This document shows, in pieces, positions 25,095 through 35,645 of a stretch of 64,000 bases of DNA. Position numbers and translations under genes: made by a program. The first letter of the stretch is position 1; each line of letters starts with the position of its first letter. The notes beneath the pieces were generated by a model. It made no database searches. It was not told where the DNA came from and saw only the letters and a list, made by a program, of their open reading frames with translations. The DNA lies in contig JALIRH010000043.1 of the NCBI GenBank assembly GCA_023055505.1, positions 382,001 to 446,000 of the forward strand. Direction: 5' to 3'. Source of the stretch: Callipepla californica brunnescens. Its lineage: Eukaryota > Chordata > Aves > Galliformes > Odontophoridae.

Positions 25095-25740
25095 AACAGT
25101 TCTAAAAGGGCTTTTTTTGAATTATTTTCCACGACATCTGCAGTGGTGAATTGGGCCTATAAAACATTGTGTAGGAGACTGTTCCTCCTTCACTTGATCT
25201 CCTTTCATTCCCAAGAACATTTTTCTCATCAAAGCTTGCAGATTTCAGACACGCCATAAGATATTTTTAATCATCTTCTGTCACGAAGTTTCCGTGTTAA
25301 AGGAGCCTGTGCCATGCAGAGAAAAATCTATTTATTCTCCCTTGTTTAAAATACCCTGGCAGTCATTTTAATTACAATACCTTTTCCCTACCCCTCTTGG
25401 GATGTGCAAATGTATTTACACAATTTACAGTAGAAGTGGTTTCCTTCCCCCGTTCCCTCGCGCCTTCCCCGTCACCTCCCTCCTTCCCAATCTGTGTAGT
25501 GTGCACCATTTCAAATATCACAACTTGGCAAATAAATATTACAAGATTCAATAAGGCAGAGCTGCATTTACAAGTCTGGGGCTAATTTAATAAATGATGG
25601 CAGGAGCTTTAAAACATGTCTCCTATTTAAAGAGCACAACACCGATCTCTGGAAGGAACTGCAAAGTGGGCTAAATCTTTTAAAGGCTTTAAATGAATCC
25701 TTTTCGTCTGAAGCTTTGGAAATTAAAATCCTTCGGAGCT
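25095..25740. promoter_or_regulatory. Long AT-rich block (candidate conserved element)
   Basis: About 650 bp of AT-rich, non-repetitive sequence with a TATAAAA word (about 25159), ATCAAAGC (TCF-like, about 25229), TTTTAATCATC, CATTTTAATTACAATACC, AATAAATATTAC and GCTAATTTAATAAATG. It is flanked by GC-rich sequence on both sides. A plus-strand 62-codon frame crosses it without similarity. The length and motif texture make it one of the better conserved-element candidates here. Confidence 0.38.
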
Positions 25741-28460
25741 CCTTTTTGTTCAGCATCGTCAGAGCCGACGTAAGCCAGACCTGGGGAGCACCGCCAGCTC
25801 CGGGGAAAAGGAAGGAAAGTTGGGGTGGAAGAGAACGTGGAGCCCGTTGTATTTAGAGCCGGAGAGAGGCTGAAGGTCGCCTTGCTGCTCACACAGAGCC
25901 TGATTTGGAGATGCTGCCCTACAGCAGTGGTCTGGCCACCACCACCTTCGGTCCCAGTTTGTGCTGTGAACTGGGCCCGGTGTGGTGCTGCGTGGTAGGT
26001 CTGCATCTTCCCATCTCCTCAGTGGCATTTCCAAACCCCACAAACATCCATTCCCACCACCCTTACCCCATCCCTGCGGACTCCCCTGCAGTCCCCTTCC
26101 CCCCTCCTCCCACCCCGCCGTGCAGAAACACATCTTGAGAAGATTATACCGGGCCTTCCTGGCTTTAAATTCCATTAAATCTACACATCTGGGAGATGGC
26201 TTTGGCAGATTGGATTGGATTGGATTACGTCTCTTTGGATCCTTTGCTTGGGGGATGTTTCTGAGATCACCTTTAACCACAGCTTGCTTCTCCAGAAGTC
26301 TGAATTGGTCTGGTTGGGGTGATGGACTGCAAATATTCATCCTGAGCCCAATGTCCTTCATTTGGGTGATTCTTCGGACAGCCTTGTGGGCTTCTACAGC
26401 TCTTGACCACACTAACGTACCAAATGGAGCACTGACAGCCACAGCTTTGCCCTCTCTTCCTCCCACAGAGTTGGATTATCTCTTCTTCCCTTACTGCCAG
26501 CACAGCCCCAAACCACGTCCCTCCGTGCCTGATTTCTAAATCAGCCTCTTTACTCAGTAGGGTGTAATTAAGTCAGAGCTCCAGTTTGAGTGGAGCTTGG
26601 AGGAGGTAGCAGGGTGAGGAAGAACAGAAAATACATAGAAATCCTTCCTCTGTGCGCTCTTATCTGCAGCGACAGCTACAAAAAAGCCCTTTATGGCTTC
26701 AGTCACATCACATCTCAGCATGACGCGTGCCACCGTGGGGAGACCCACCAGGCGATGGCTGCAAACAGCAGCTCCTGGGAAACTTCGGGGTGATGAGCAA
26801 AAAGGAGAGGTGGAAAAGCCCCAAAGGCCGTGTGTGTGGCAGAGCTAGTTCCCTTATAGAGAGAGGGGAGCGGAGAGACCGCAGCAGCCTCTCCTGCCCG
26901 TGTTTGTGCAGTGAATGTTTCTGCACTTTGGTGACTCTCTCTTAACTTTCTGACCCAGAAGCACGAGGAGAAAAGGAGTCTCCAGGGAAGAGCCAGAGGG
27001 GCTGAGCACAGAGTGCTGCTGTAACGTGACTCTGTCACATCGGTTTTGGAAGGTTTGGGCACCGTCTGCTGCAGAAGGAAACAAACACTGCAGTGGTGAG
27101 GGGTTCTGGGAACCCCCCTCATTCTCCAGAGCTGCTCTGAGCCGAGGGCCGGAGGCAGATGCCACACTTGTGCCGTTCTGGGGTCAGATTTCTGAGCAGG
27201 CTCTTTCCCACGGTGTTGTGTTCTGTGCCCTTCTGGAAAGCTGAGCTCCACTGAGCTCTGCAGAGCCCGGCACTGAACCAGCCTGGTGCTGCTGCTGCAG
27301 AAGTTTGGAGCAGCACTCACAACATCGTCAGTGTGAGCATCCCAGAGCTCCTGTGAGATGGACACTGTGCCCCAGCAGCACCGAGCCCTGGGGTGCGGGT
27401 GGGCTCCTGCAGCACACAGGGAAGGGCGTGGGGTCTCCAGAGGGCTGGATTCTCCTCTTCTCTGCAGGGAGGCAGGTGAGCGAGGTGGGAGCATCATCCT
27501 CTTCCATCATTGGAGCAAGGAGTGCTGGGTCCTGGGGACCCTGAGCAGAGAGATTAAAGCCCAATCATTCTCTTCTCATCTCCTCCCCGATAGCCACTGT
27601 GACCCAGCTGGGCAGCACCACATCTCCCGACCCTCTCCACCTCTTCCCATGCCCTGAGTGGGTTGTTGATATGTATTTATTGATCTCACTTATGTAAATC
27701 TCATCCTTTCCATTCACTTCTGTGTAACAGCCAGGGCTCTTTGTTCCCCTGCACAACAGTCTGTGCCTCGGCAGCCCCAGGGAGCTGGGGAGATGCTTTA
27801 AAAGGTTAATGTCTCTGTTAGGTTACAAAGCACTCCAACACGATCTGCTGTCACACGCAGGAGGTCTGAAATAATCACCTGGATCCTCTCTCTATTAACT
27901 GATCCTGAACAAGGCACTCTTCCAGCAGTGGGAGGTGCCATGGCTGTCCTGCTACACAGATCCCCTGCTTTGCCACCCCACACCTCTCCCCCAGCCCCCA
28001 ACCTGTGGGCACGGAGCGATGGGAGTGGGCTCGTTAGCGTTCTGCGAGGTCACATCTTGTGCATTGTGCTCTTGGTTGAGCTGAATCCTAATTCAGTTGT
28101 CTTCAGGGGACAGCAGACAGCTGCTTTAATGAGTTAACAGTAGGGTTTAAAATAATCAGCATCTGTTCTTTGTGCAAGCAGAGGCTCTCCCACCACAGCT
28201 CTGCCTTCCAAAAACAGCCCTGCAGGGGAGGTGCGAGCTCGGGGCCGCGCGGTGCTGCATCCACTGCAGTGAGAGCCTGCATGGGTTGGCTGCTAGGATG
28301 GAGTGAGCTTCCCTTGGCAGCTCCTGTCACAGCATTACCTGGAGGAATCCCGAGCCGGGGCAGAGCATCGCTGCCATGAGGGCTTTTACAAAGGGTGGGA
28401 CTTTTCCTACCAGCATCCCGAGCCCCACGAGCATCTCTCATAACCACACGACATCCCGAG
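25741..28460. other. Non-coding stretch with the window's longest open frames
   Basis: Two minus-strand frames, 25759-26466 (235 codons) and 26715-27497 (260 codons), are the longest in the window, and a 185-codon plus-strand frame (25982-26539) overlaps the first. The translations are rich in Ser, Pro, Gly and Arg with no domain, signal peptide or repeat I recognise, and the two minus frames are out of phase. I judge them chance products of stop-poor sequence. A small (GATTG)n run lies at 26208-26227. Confidence 0.5.
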
Positions 28461-28656
28461 GTGTGAGGGACCTGTGGGGATCACCGGGTCCAACTCTCAG
28501 CTCCACACAGGAATGCTCAGAAGTCAGACCCTCTCTCTGAGAGCAGTGTCCAAATGCTTCTTATCTCTGGCAGCCCGGGACCATGACTGCTGCCCTGGGG
28601 ATCCTGTGCCGGAGCCCACCTCCCTCTGGTGAAGAACGCTGTCCTCACTCCCAGCC
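28461..28656 (-). mobile_element. CR1 LINE fragment (3' region), minus orientation
   Basis: It reads in the antisense CR1 order: 'gggacctgtggggatcaccgggtccaactc', then 'cagtgtccaaatgcttctt', 'ctctggcagcccggg', 'catgactgctgccctgggga' and 'cctctggtgaagaac'. All of these match the arrangement of an avian CR1 3' end. It is about 195 bp long, diverged and 5'-truncated. Confidence 0.8.
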
Positions 28657-28740
28657 AGAACGCGAGGAGCAGCGTGGAGGTGACCACCACGTGCGCCTGG
28701 AATCTGTTCGCTTGGAGCTGAAAGCAAATAGAGCTGGAGC

Positions 28741-28767
28741 TAATGAAGCTAATGGAGCTAATGGAGC
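28741..28767 (+). repeat. Short 9-bp tandem repeat (TAATGGAGC)
   Basis: Three consecutive 9-bp units, the first with one mismatch (TAATGAAGC), are preceded by a related GAGCTGGAGC. This is a minor minisatellite-like slip. The unit length is a multiple of three but no coding exon is supported. Confidence 0.8.
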
Positions 28768-28769
28768 TG

Positions 28770-29030
28770 GGTCCTGGCACCAAGGCATAGGCATTGGGCA
28801 GCTGGGTGCTGATCCTCAGAGCCCGCTGCCCTCCTGCCCCCCTCCCTCCCCCCCTTTATTTATGGGGTGTGGGAGGCGGTGGGGTTTTTTTCCCAGATGC
28901 ACCCAGCACAGCGGTCTCTGCACGACACCAAATTAATTAATGTTGGGCAGGCGGAATGCAATTAACTACCCTGGAACACAGCCAAGGTGTGTATGTGCTG
29001 GGGGGGGGGGAGATAGGGGGGAGCACTTCT
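28770..29030. other. Intervening sequence, nothing specific
   Basis: Mixed sequence with a short AT-rich patch (CAAATTAATTAATG, about 28929) and a G-rich run near 29000-29012. No gene was recognised. Confidence 0.5.
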
Positions 29031-29059
29031 CGCTCCTGTGAGAAACAAACCAGCAGCTT

Positions 29060-29425
29060 TCCCGGGCGGGACCTCGCTCCCAGTGCAGCTCCAGGGCGGG
29101 GGGGCTCTGACTTGGGCAGTCCCTCACAAAACGCATCCCGCAGCCGCTTCTGCTGCTCTGTGCTGCTGGCATCCCATCCCCATTGCTGTGCCCCCGTTGT
29201 TGTGCCCCCTGCATCCCCCGCCCGGGGAGGAGCGGGCGGAGGGAGGCGGTGCTGGCAGAGATTGCGCCGCGGTTGGCAAAATCCTGGGCAGAAGTAATCA
29301 AGCGAGAGGCCGCGGGAGCATTTCAAGGACCAACTGGCTGCATTTTATTTATTGCTGCCACTCACTGAGAAAATGGACTCGGGAGGAGATTCCTGGGCCG
29401 CGGCTGCTGCGCGAGACGGGCAGCT
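29060..29425. promoter_or_regulatory. CpG-rich segment (second CpG island candidate)
   Basis: By eye there are about 19 CpGs in the first 270 bp with observed/expected near 0.65, and further CpG clusters at about 29398-29420. It is weaker than the island at 22.6 kb. An AT-rich stretch (GCATTTTATTTATTGCTGCC) interrupts it at about 29340. It could be a promoter or first exon of an unrecognised transcript, or simply GC-rich DNA. Confidence 0.4.
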
Positions 29426-29925
29426 TCTGTTAAATAGAGCATCGCCTGACAGAGCCGTGATTTAGCGGTGGCTATTTAAAGGGGTTTGGAGGCAGCCAAC
29501 GCAGAGCATCTGCAGCCGAAATGGGCGGCGTTGGCAGCTCGGCTCCTCTGAAAGTCAACTAAAGGAAGGGAAAAAGCCAACAGAAAGGCTTGTGCAGAAG
29601 TGAGCGGGAGCTGGGGAGGTGATGGGGGAACTGCAGGGATAACAGCTGCGAGTCCACTCAGGGCTGAATTCCACTCACCCACGGACACCATCCCACCCCA
29701 CGGCACTGCTGGGGCCGCTCCACCCGGGCAGGACCTCACCCTCCCGCTTCCTTCTGGGGGGAACTTTGGAGCCCCAATGCCTTTGAATGATGAACAGGAA
29801 CATAAATCTGCACAGAGCTGCAGCTCAGCCCTCGTGTTCCCATTAGAGCAGAGAGGGACCCCCAGAGCAGCCCGGGCCCCCAGGGCACGCTCACACCGCA
29901 GCTGTGCCCGGGGAGCCGAGCTCGG
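29426..29925. other. Non-coding stretch, nothing specific
   Basis: GC-moderate DNA with a GCTATTTAAAGGGG word near 29471. The 164-codon minus-strand frame (29476-29970) has no recognisable similarity and is mirrored by a plus-strand frame, so it is not called. Confidence 0.5.
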
Positions 29926-29929
29926 CCTC

Positions 29930-30140
29930 CCTCCAGAGTGCTTCTTTATGAGCTGTTCTCTCCCTAACACGACACAAGATTAATTACAGCCATAAAAACA
30001 TTAGGAGCTTTCTAAATATTTTATGTGAATAAGCACACACAATATGCGGATTTTACTTGTTACATTTTTTTGCAAAGGACATTTTGTTTGCAATAACTGG
30101 GAAACCTGACGGGTGGATTTATTTTTAGTGCTCCTGTCCG
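29930..30140. promoter_or_regulatory. AT-rich block (candidate conserved element)
   Basis: Non-repetitive AT-rich sequence with AGATTAATTACAGCC, CATAAAAACATTAGG, TTTTTTGCAAAGGAC and TTTGCAATAACTGG words. It borders GC-rich sequence sharply on the 3' side. Texture suggests a conserved enhancer-like element. Confidence 0.36.
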
Positions 30141-31475
30141 CTCCGAAGGACTCGAACACGAGGAGGAGACAAGGGCGATGAGAACCATGTGGAGAACGGC
30201 GAGCGGACACAGCGCCGATGAGCAGGAGATGCACAGACATCCCCTGCTGTCCATCCATCCCCTTCTTTCTCACAGCCCATGGAGGCTCTGAGAGGCCGCT
30301 CTCCTCTCCCCCAGAGCGCTCTGTGCTGCAGCCCCAGCTCTCAGCCCATCCTCACAGGGACGTGTTCCATCCCTCAGATCCTTTTTGCTTGATGCTGCCC
30401 ACACCGTGCCCATGCCTGCTGCAGTTTGTGCAGTGGCAGTGCTGCTTCCTTCGCCCTTCCTCACCCTGCAGCGCTCACCATCCCATTTCCCCACATTACT
30501 GTGGCAGTGCAAGGCTAGAAGCCGTCAGCGATTGGGTCTCGATGTACCTCATTCTCGGTTTAAATATTGAAAAGGCTTCAAAACACCTTTCCATCCTCGT
30601 GGTTGACCTGAAGTGGTATCTGTTGCACTGTGGTGCTGTTATTTTTTGGTGAGCTGTCATGGTTTCTGATTGCGGAGCGTGGAGATGCAGCACTCCCGAG
30701 CCCTGACACGCAGCAGGACTCGGAGTTCGTGCTGAATATTTCATGCAGACACATGCAGACAGAGGCACCAGTCTGTTTTCAGTTCTGATTTTCTCTGCTC
30801 CTCTCGGTGCATAAATGATGCATCTTGTTTAAGCTTCCCAGTTTTGGAGGGGGGAAGAGCACTGCCGGTCGCGTGAGCTTTGTGCGAAGCAAACCATGTG
30901 TTTGCAGCTCGGTGAGCGTTGGGGGGCAGAGGGAGGCAGTGCACACCCAGCACAGCACTGCAGTGGGGTTCAGCCCGCTCGGGCAGGCTCTGACAGGCAG
31001 CTGTGACCTCCTGGTAATGAGGTGCCTGTTGCAGCCTCTCAAAGGCTTTATCAGATCGAAGCCGGCACTGTTTTCATGGTGATTAATCCTCACTGAGCAT
31101 CTCCGAGGGGAACTCCAATCTCCGCTGGTGAGCGGGGACGGAGTGGTCGGTGCTCAGCGCACTCGTGCTCATGGTGGGGCACTCAGCACAGGGGCACAAG
31201 GGCACAGATCCATGGGGATCCATGGGGCTCCTTGTCCCAGCACGACCCTGGACAGCTGAGCACCACAAGGAGAGAGCTCGTGCGCGTGGATGGGGGAAGG
31301 ACCTGAACCTTTTTCTTTTCTTTCACACTGAATGTGTTTTCAGTAATTTCAGTGCTAAAAGCCTTCATTAAGCATTAATCCCCTACACCAAATCTCCACA
31401 TATGGTGGCTGCTGGTCCCAAGTAACCCTGGCCCAGGCTTTGAACCGCCTTCACAGTGATTTTCAGACGAACTTT
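30141..31475. other. Non-coding stretch, nothing specific
   Basis: Mixed sequence. A perfect 10-bp tandem duplication (GATCCATGGG) lies at 31207-31226. No gene, RNA or transposable element was recognised. Confidence 0.55.
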
Positions 31476-31479
31476 GTGT

Positions 31480-31690
31480 TCTCAGACGGGGAACGTTTGG
31501 CACTGGAAGGGCCGAGGAACGATTCTGACTCGTGAAATAACTCTTTAAATATTAAAATTATTTTGTAACCAGCTCTGACCCCGGATCACAGCTGTAGGAT
31601 GTGTGTTTTCAGGTCAATTCAGTCAAAGAGAAATTCACGCAGGGCTGATTAGAGAATAAACAACAGGTGAGAGGAGGAGGGGAAGGGAAG
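31480..31690. promoter_or_regulatory. AT-rich block (candidate conserved element)
   Basis: Words include AAATATTAAAATTATTTTG, GGTCAATTCAGTCAAAG and GGCTGATTAGAGAATAAACAAC (forkhead-like AAACAA). Non-repetitive, with no supported frame. Confidence 0.32.
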
Positions 31691-31779
31691 ATAACTGGCT
31701 GGCTTTATCCAAAATCCTGAGCAATCAATGCAGCGTCTCCAGCGGGATGGAGGCCATGGCCTGGAGAGATGGAGGAGAT

Positions 31780-31998
31780 AAATCGGACAGAAGGATCAAT
31801 TGTGGGCAAAAGGAAGGAGGACAGACGTCACAAATCCAATATTGTTTTAAAAAGAACAGTGCACAGTTAAAAGCTTTGGCCTGATGGATTTGGCATTACA
31901 ATATCAAAGCTTTTGTCAGCGCTGGGAAATACTTCACCTCGAGTTGATGCTCTTTGGCAAAAGATAGGAAAAGAAATATAGAAAAAGAGGAAGAAATC
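31780..31998. promoter_or_regulatory. AT-rich block with Sox- and TCF-like words
   Basis: Contains CCAATATTGTTTTAA (Sox-like ATTGTT), AGCTTTGGCC, ACAATATCAAAGC (TCF-like ATCAAAG) and AAAGATAGG. It is followed immediately by CR1 3'-end sequence. Candidate enhancer by texture. Confidence 0.32.
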
Positions 31999-32003
31999 AG
32001 CGG

Positions 32004-32055
32004 GGATGGATGACATGATGCCCCTTCCAACCTGAGCCACCCTGGTTCTGTGGTT
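32004..32055 (+). mobile_element. CR1 3'-tail fragment, plus orientation
   Basis: A short degenerate match to the CR1 terminus: 'gatggatgacatgatgccccttccaacctgagcca' followed by a CTGGTTCTGTGGTT tail. It is only about 50 bp, so family membership is likely but less certain than for the other copies. Confidence 0.55.
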
Positions 32056-32120
32056 CAGCTTCCGCCCTCGCGGGTTTGCTCTCGCTTTGTGGGACATCCC
32101 CATCCCTGAGGTGTTTCTGG

Positions 32121-32230
32121 CCGGGCTGGATGGGGCCCTGGGCAATCTGATCGAGTCCTTGATGTAGCAGCAGTGGGGGGGAATTGGAACCTCACGGCCC
32201 CCGAGGTCCCTCCCAACCCCAACCATTGCT
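32121..32230 (+). mobile_element. CR1 3'-tail fragment, plus orientation
   Basis: It shows 'ggctggatggggccctgggcaatctgatc', then 'ggggggaattggaacctcac' and 'cgaggtccctcccaaccccaaccatt', the standard order of the CR1 3' end in sense orientation. It lies 65 bp downstream of a second CR1 tail in the same orientation. Confidence 0.8.
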
Positions 32231-32685
32231 CCTAAGGTACGACCTCAGTGAGCGCAGGACCTGGGAGGACTCAGCCGTCGGGTGCAGCGGAGGTGTCCAC
32301 GCGTGGAGCAGAGCCTGCTTCGCCTTTTTGTTGGCACAGCTTTTGGTGGCTGCGGATCCTCCTGAGCCCGCGGGAAGCGGTCCAACCCCGTGGCTTACGG
32401 CAGCTTCCCAGAATGCCTTTAAAAGCACAAAAAGTCAAACGCGGCGTTAGCAGCTCAGCTGCTTCAAATAACGCAGGAGGAGATGGGGGAAGAAAACAAA
32501 CAGACCCAGATTTTAGCAAATATCTTCTGCTCCAAGCCCATCCTGCGCCTGTTGGCAAGGTGAGGGCACTTCGCAGGAACGCTCTGAATTCGTTGTGTGG
32601 TAAATCCCAGTCCTGCTCTGACTCGAGGGGGGAAAACAGAGCACGTAATGGGGCAAAGACCCCCACCCCCCACGCTCCGACTGAG
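32231..32685. other. Moderately CpG-rich non-coding stretch
   Basis: CpGs are more frequent than average between about 32235 and 32460 but below a clear island. Overlapping frames of about 160 codons occur on both strands (32248-32736 plus, 32271-32756 minus) with no domain. No repeat was seen. Confidence 0.45.
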
Positions 32686-32689
32686 CCCG

Positions 32690-32975
32690 AATCATCAGCC
32701 CGGAAACAGACATTAAAATTACAATATAGCTCTTGACTTTTGGTAATTAAAAGCATTTTGCAATGACTCGCTTGATTAGAACGAGATCATCCATTTAAAA
32801 TGAGAATTCAGAATGAAAATGGCTTTTGTTGCAGCGATTATTCTATTTTAAAACTCCTCGCTGTTATCACCCTAATAAAAAGCTGTCACTTCTTCTGTCA
32901 AGCAATTCACAACATGAGGCATTTGCATTTCTCCCCGACTGCTGTTTATTTTGGTAATTGCAAATGGATTCTTCC
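32690..32975. promoter_or_regulatory. AT-rich block with octamer and 11-bp direct repeat
   Basis: Among the densest AT-rich, non-repetitive blocks of the window. It has a canonical octamer ATTTGCAT at 32921-32928 and a near-octamer AATTGCAAAT at 32956-32965. The 11-mer TTTTGGTAATT occurs exactly at 32738-32748 and again at 32949-32959. A CATTTAAAATG palindrome-like word lies near 32792. The features suggest POU/homeodomain binding. Strong enhancer candidate, conservation untested. Confidence 0.45.
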
Positions 32976-33480
32976 TCCACCCCCTCTCCCTCCATCCTTT
33001 CCCTGCTCGGCACTCGGGGTGAGCGCTGCCCACGCTGCCCACACTGTGCCTGCAGATCTCTGCCATCCACTGCAGCGTTGGTTGCGTGGATTCACGTGTG
33101 GATAGAACAGCTGTTTTTGCTGTGAGATCGTGGGCTCAGGTGTGGGTGCATTGCCACAAGTGAGCCGGGCACGAGGAAGATGGGATGTAGCTGAATTTTT
33201 GCTGTTGGCCTTTGGCTGCTGGGATCAGCTTTCAAAGCAGAAGTGGAGCTGGAGCCCTTCCCTTTCCTTCCCCTTCCATTCCCCTGCCCCTTCCTGCTCT
33301 CCCACTGCTCGGGGCTGTCCGAGGGCTGGGGGATGGCTCTCTCGGTGGGAAAGGAGGGAAGCAGAGGTAATTGCAGCAGGAGGATTAATTAATTAGATGG
33401 CAGTGAATGTGAGTTGGTGTGTCCCGACCTCACCCTGCATGGTGGCACTGCTCAGTGGGGCAGAAGCACCGTGGTCCCAC
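32976..33480. other. Non-coding stretch, nothing specific
   Basis: GC-moderate with a CCTTTCCTTCCCCTTCC-type pyrimidine run near 33260-33300 and an AATTAATTAG word near 33386. No gene was seen. Confidence 0.5.
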
Positions 33481-33483
33481 AGC

Positions 33484-33580
33484 ACTGTGTGTGTGTGTGT
33501 ACATGTGTGTGTACACATGTGTTTATGTGTGTGTGTACACCTGTGTCTCTGCGTTTACAGTGTGCAGAGCTGTGTGTGTG
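33484..33580 (+). repeat. Interrupted (TG)n microsatellite
   Basis: Runs of TG are interrupted by ACA and TTTA units: a 15-base uninterrupted TG run (33486-33500), then ACATGTGTGTGTACACATGTG and further TG blocks to 33580. Alternating purine/pyrimidine sequence can adopt Z-form. The interruptions suggest an old, stabilised repeat. Confidence 0.92.
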
Positions 33581-35485
33581 GGTGCATCACACCTAAATAA
33601 ACGCACTCATTGCTGCTCTGCGTTTCCCCTCCACTCCGGGCTCAGCATCACTCCATTCTCTGCTGCTGATCTCTCCTTCCATGGGCAGCTGCTCGCTCTC
33701 AGGGCTGGCTGTGCCGCACCAGGCTGCGTTCCAGGGCTGAGGGCTTTCAATTATCGGCACAAAGCACTTGTGCTCCATCTGGGGAGTGGCGGGCTCACCG
33801 CTCGCCCTGCTCTGCTTCTGTGGTGCTTTGCAGGGCTTTTTTCCCCTTTTCTTTTGGGTAAACTGAATCTAGGAGCTCCAAGAAAATAGAAAAGCAGTGT
33901 TCTTTCAAAGGGCACTGTGCTACTGGTCGTTTGTTCCCTCTTTTTTGAGGGGTTGGGAATATTAAAGCATAGCCTTCCTCCTCCTGCTCACCTTTCCCTG
34001 TGTCAGAAGCATCATGCGAAGCACTCATCTCTGTGAGAAGGACCACGTAACGTAGAGGATGAGGCAGCTCCTGGAAGGAGGTTGTGTGCTCCAGGTAACG
34101 GCGGTGTGACAAGAGCTGATGGCGGCACAGTGCACCAGGGCACAGCAAACAGGAGCACACTTACCCAGCGTTACCTGGCCTGTGTTCCTCCAAAGAACAA
34201 AACCCAGGCGTGAGGAGCCAGCGGTGGGGATGAAGGGGGCACTTAGCAGGCTGTGATTAATCTGCAATCTGCTTCATCTGCCCCAGGATAACTGAGAGTT
34301 GTCTCTGGGTAATTGAGATCAATGGAGTTTCATTAGGGACTGCTTTAAAGAGCACCCGGATTCAAATGCTGAGCGAAGCAGGGGAGGAACTGGGGAAGAG
34401 CCTGGAGCAGAGGAAGGATGCTGAGCATCCACTTGGGTTCATGCCCACCGGGAAGGTTTGGGTCTCCTTTATCTAACCTGCGTGAAGGGAGAAAACGCCT
34501 CTGGGTTTTGTCCCTCCCTGCCAACGGGGTCAGGGAAAGAGGGCTGTTAATTCCAGAGTTTATAGGAAGAAGCTTTTAGCCGTTGGTTTCTGTCCAAGCT
34601 CTGGCATGAGAACCACATACCCAGAATACGAGACCCCAGAAAGAGAGAAAAGTGTCGTTTCACATCAGGGAAGAACTGGGCACTGCTGTGCACCAACTGA
34701 GGAGGTTTGGCAGCTGCCCCTGAGCAGGGCTGCTCTTTGTTCTCATCCCCAGCGGCCATGGGAACTGCTGCAGTCTGCCCACCGCCCCGGATGGGAAGCA
34801 CTGCACACCAAGGGCTGTCCCCTGGCGCAGGGGGACCACCCCCATCCCACACCTCTCAGCAGTGCTGAACCGCAGATCCATATCTGGAATTTGGTAGATG
34901 GTCTACAGCAGCTCTGTGTCGCGGTCACTGTCACCGTGGTGAAGCCTAGAAGCCATCTGGCAGCAGGGCATGGCACAGCCATCAGCAATCAGGGACCATC
35001 CCTGCCCCTGCCCTGCACCTCGCAGGCTGGGAGAGGCACCTGCAGAAGCCCCTGCTGCAAAGGAAGTCATTTTTCAGATCTTTGGAGCGGCTTGCAAAGG
35101 TTAATGAGTAAGGAATCAATTAATGGTTTCCTAGCCTTGCACTTTCTCTTTTCATTTAAAGGGTTCCCTTTTTGAAGATTAGTTTAATGTTAAGAATAAT
35201 CTGGTTTTGCTGAGAGCTAATTGAATACAGCACCCTTTCTCCTTGCCCTGCTCTTGCTCCTTCTCCCAGCCCGTGCTCAGAGCTGGAGCCCTGTGGGTGT
35301 TTGCCATCGGGGGAACGGGGGGACCCCATGGAGCGCCCATCGCCTCATTGGGAACGCACTGCTCCTGCTCAGAGCGTGCACTCCTCGGCCCACATTCCTG
35401 ATTTATTAAAGCAGCTTCCCCTCGTACCACAGCCCTGGAACTGGAACACCCATCAGAGGTTTAAGAGCCTAAATGGGTGTTAATT
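33581..35485. other. Non-coding stretch, nothing specific
   Basis: No gene or repeat family was recognised. The longest frame, 34606-35175 plus (189 codons), shows no domain and overlaps minus-strand frames. Confidence 0.55.
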
Positions 35486-35489
35486 AGCC

Positions 35490-35645
35490 CAGCAGGGAAG
35501 GCAGAGTTTCAATGAGTTTTATCTTTAAACTACTATTAACTTTGACAATGTAAAGAGATAAATTTGGTACTTAATTCAAGCCTCGCCTAATCAAATAGAT
35601 TATGGTTGTTACTCGTATCTCACATGTAAATAATCCTTAACTTCA
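35490..35645. promoter_or_regulatory. AT-rich block with TAATC/GATTA inverted repeat
   Basis: Contains an exact inverted pair TAATC (35588-35592) and GATTA (35598-35602) separated by AAATA, plus ACTATTAACTTTGACAATG and CATGTAAATAATCC words. TAATC is the core of bicoid-class homeodomain sites (OTX/PITX type). Non-repetitive, with no supported frame. Confidence 0.38.

Noticed and set aside
25759..26466. 235-codon minus-strand open frame as a gene
   Set aside because: Out of phase with its neighbour, and a 185-codon plus-strand frame overlaps it. The translation resembles no family I know.
26715..27497. 260-codon minus-strand open frame as a protein-coding gene
   Set aside because: No domain, signal peptide or recognisable similarity, with a Ser/Pro/Arg-rich low-complexity translation. 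Plus-strand frames overlap it and no splice or promoter context was found.
34358..34372. GGATTCAAATGCT as a tRNA B box
   Set aside because: It does not match the TTC-loop consensus closely, and no A box or cloverleaf stems could be placed around it.
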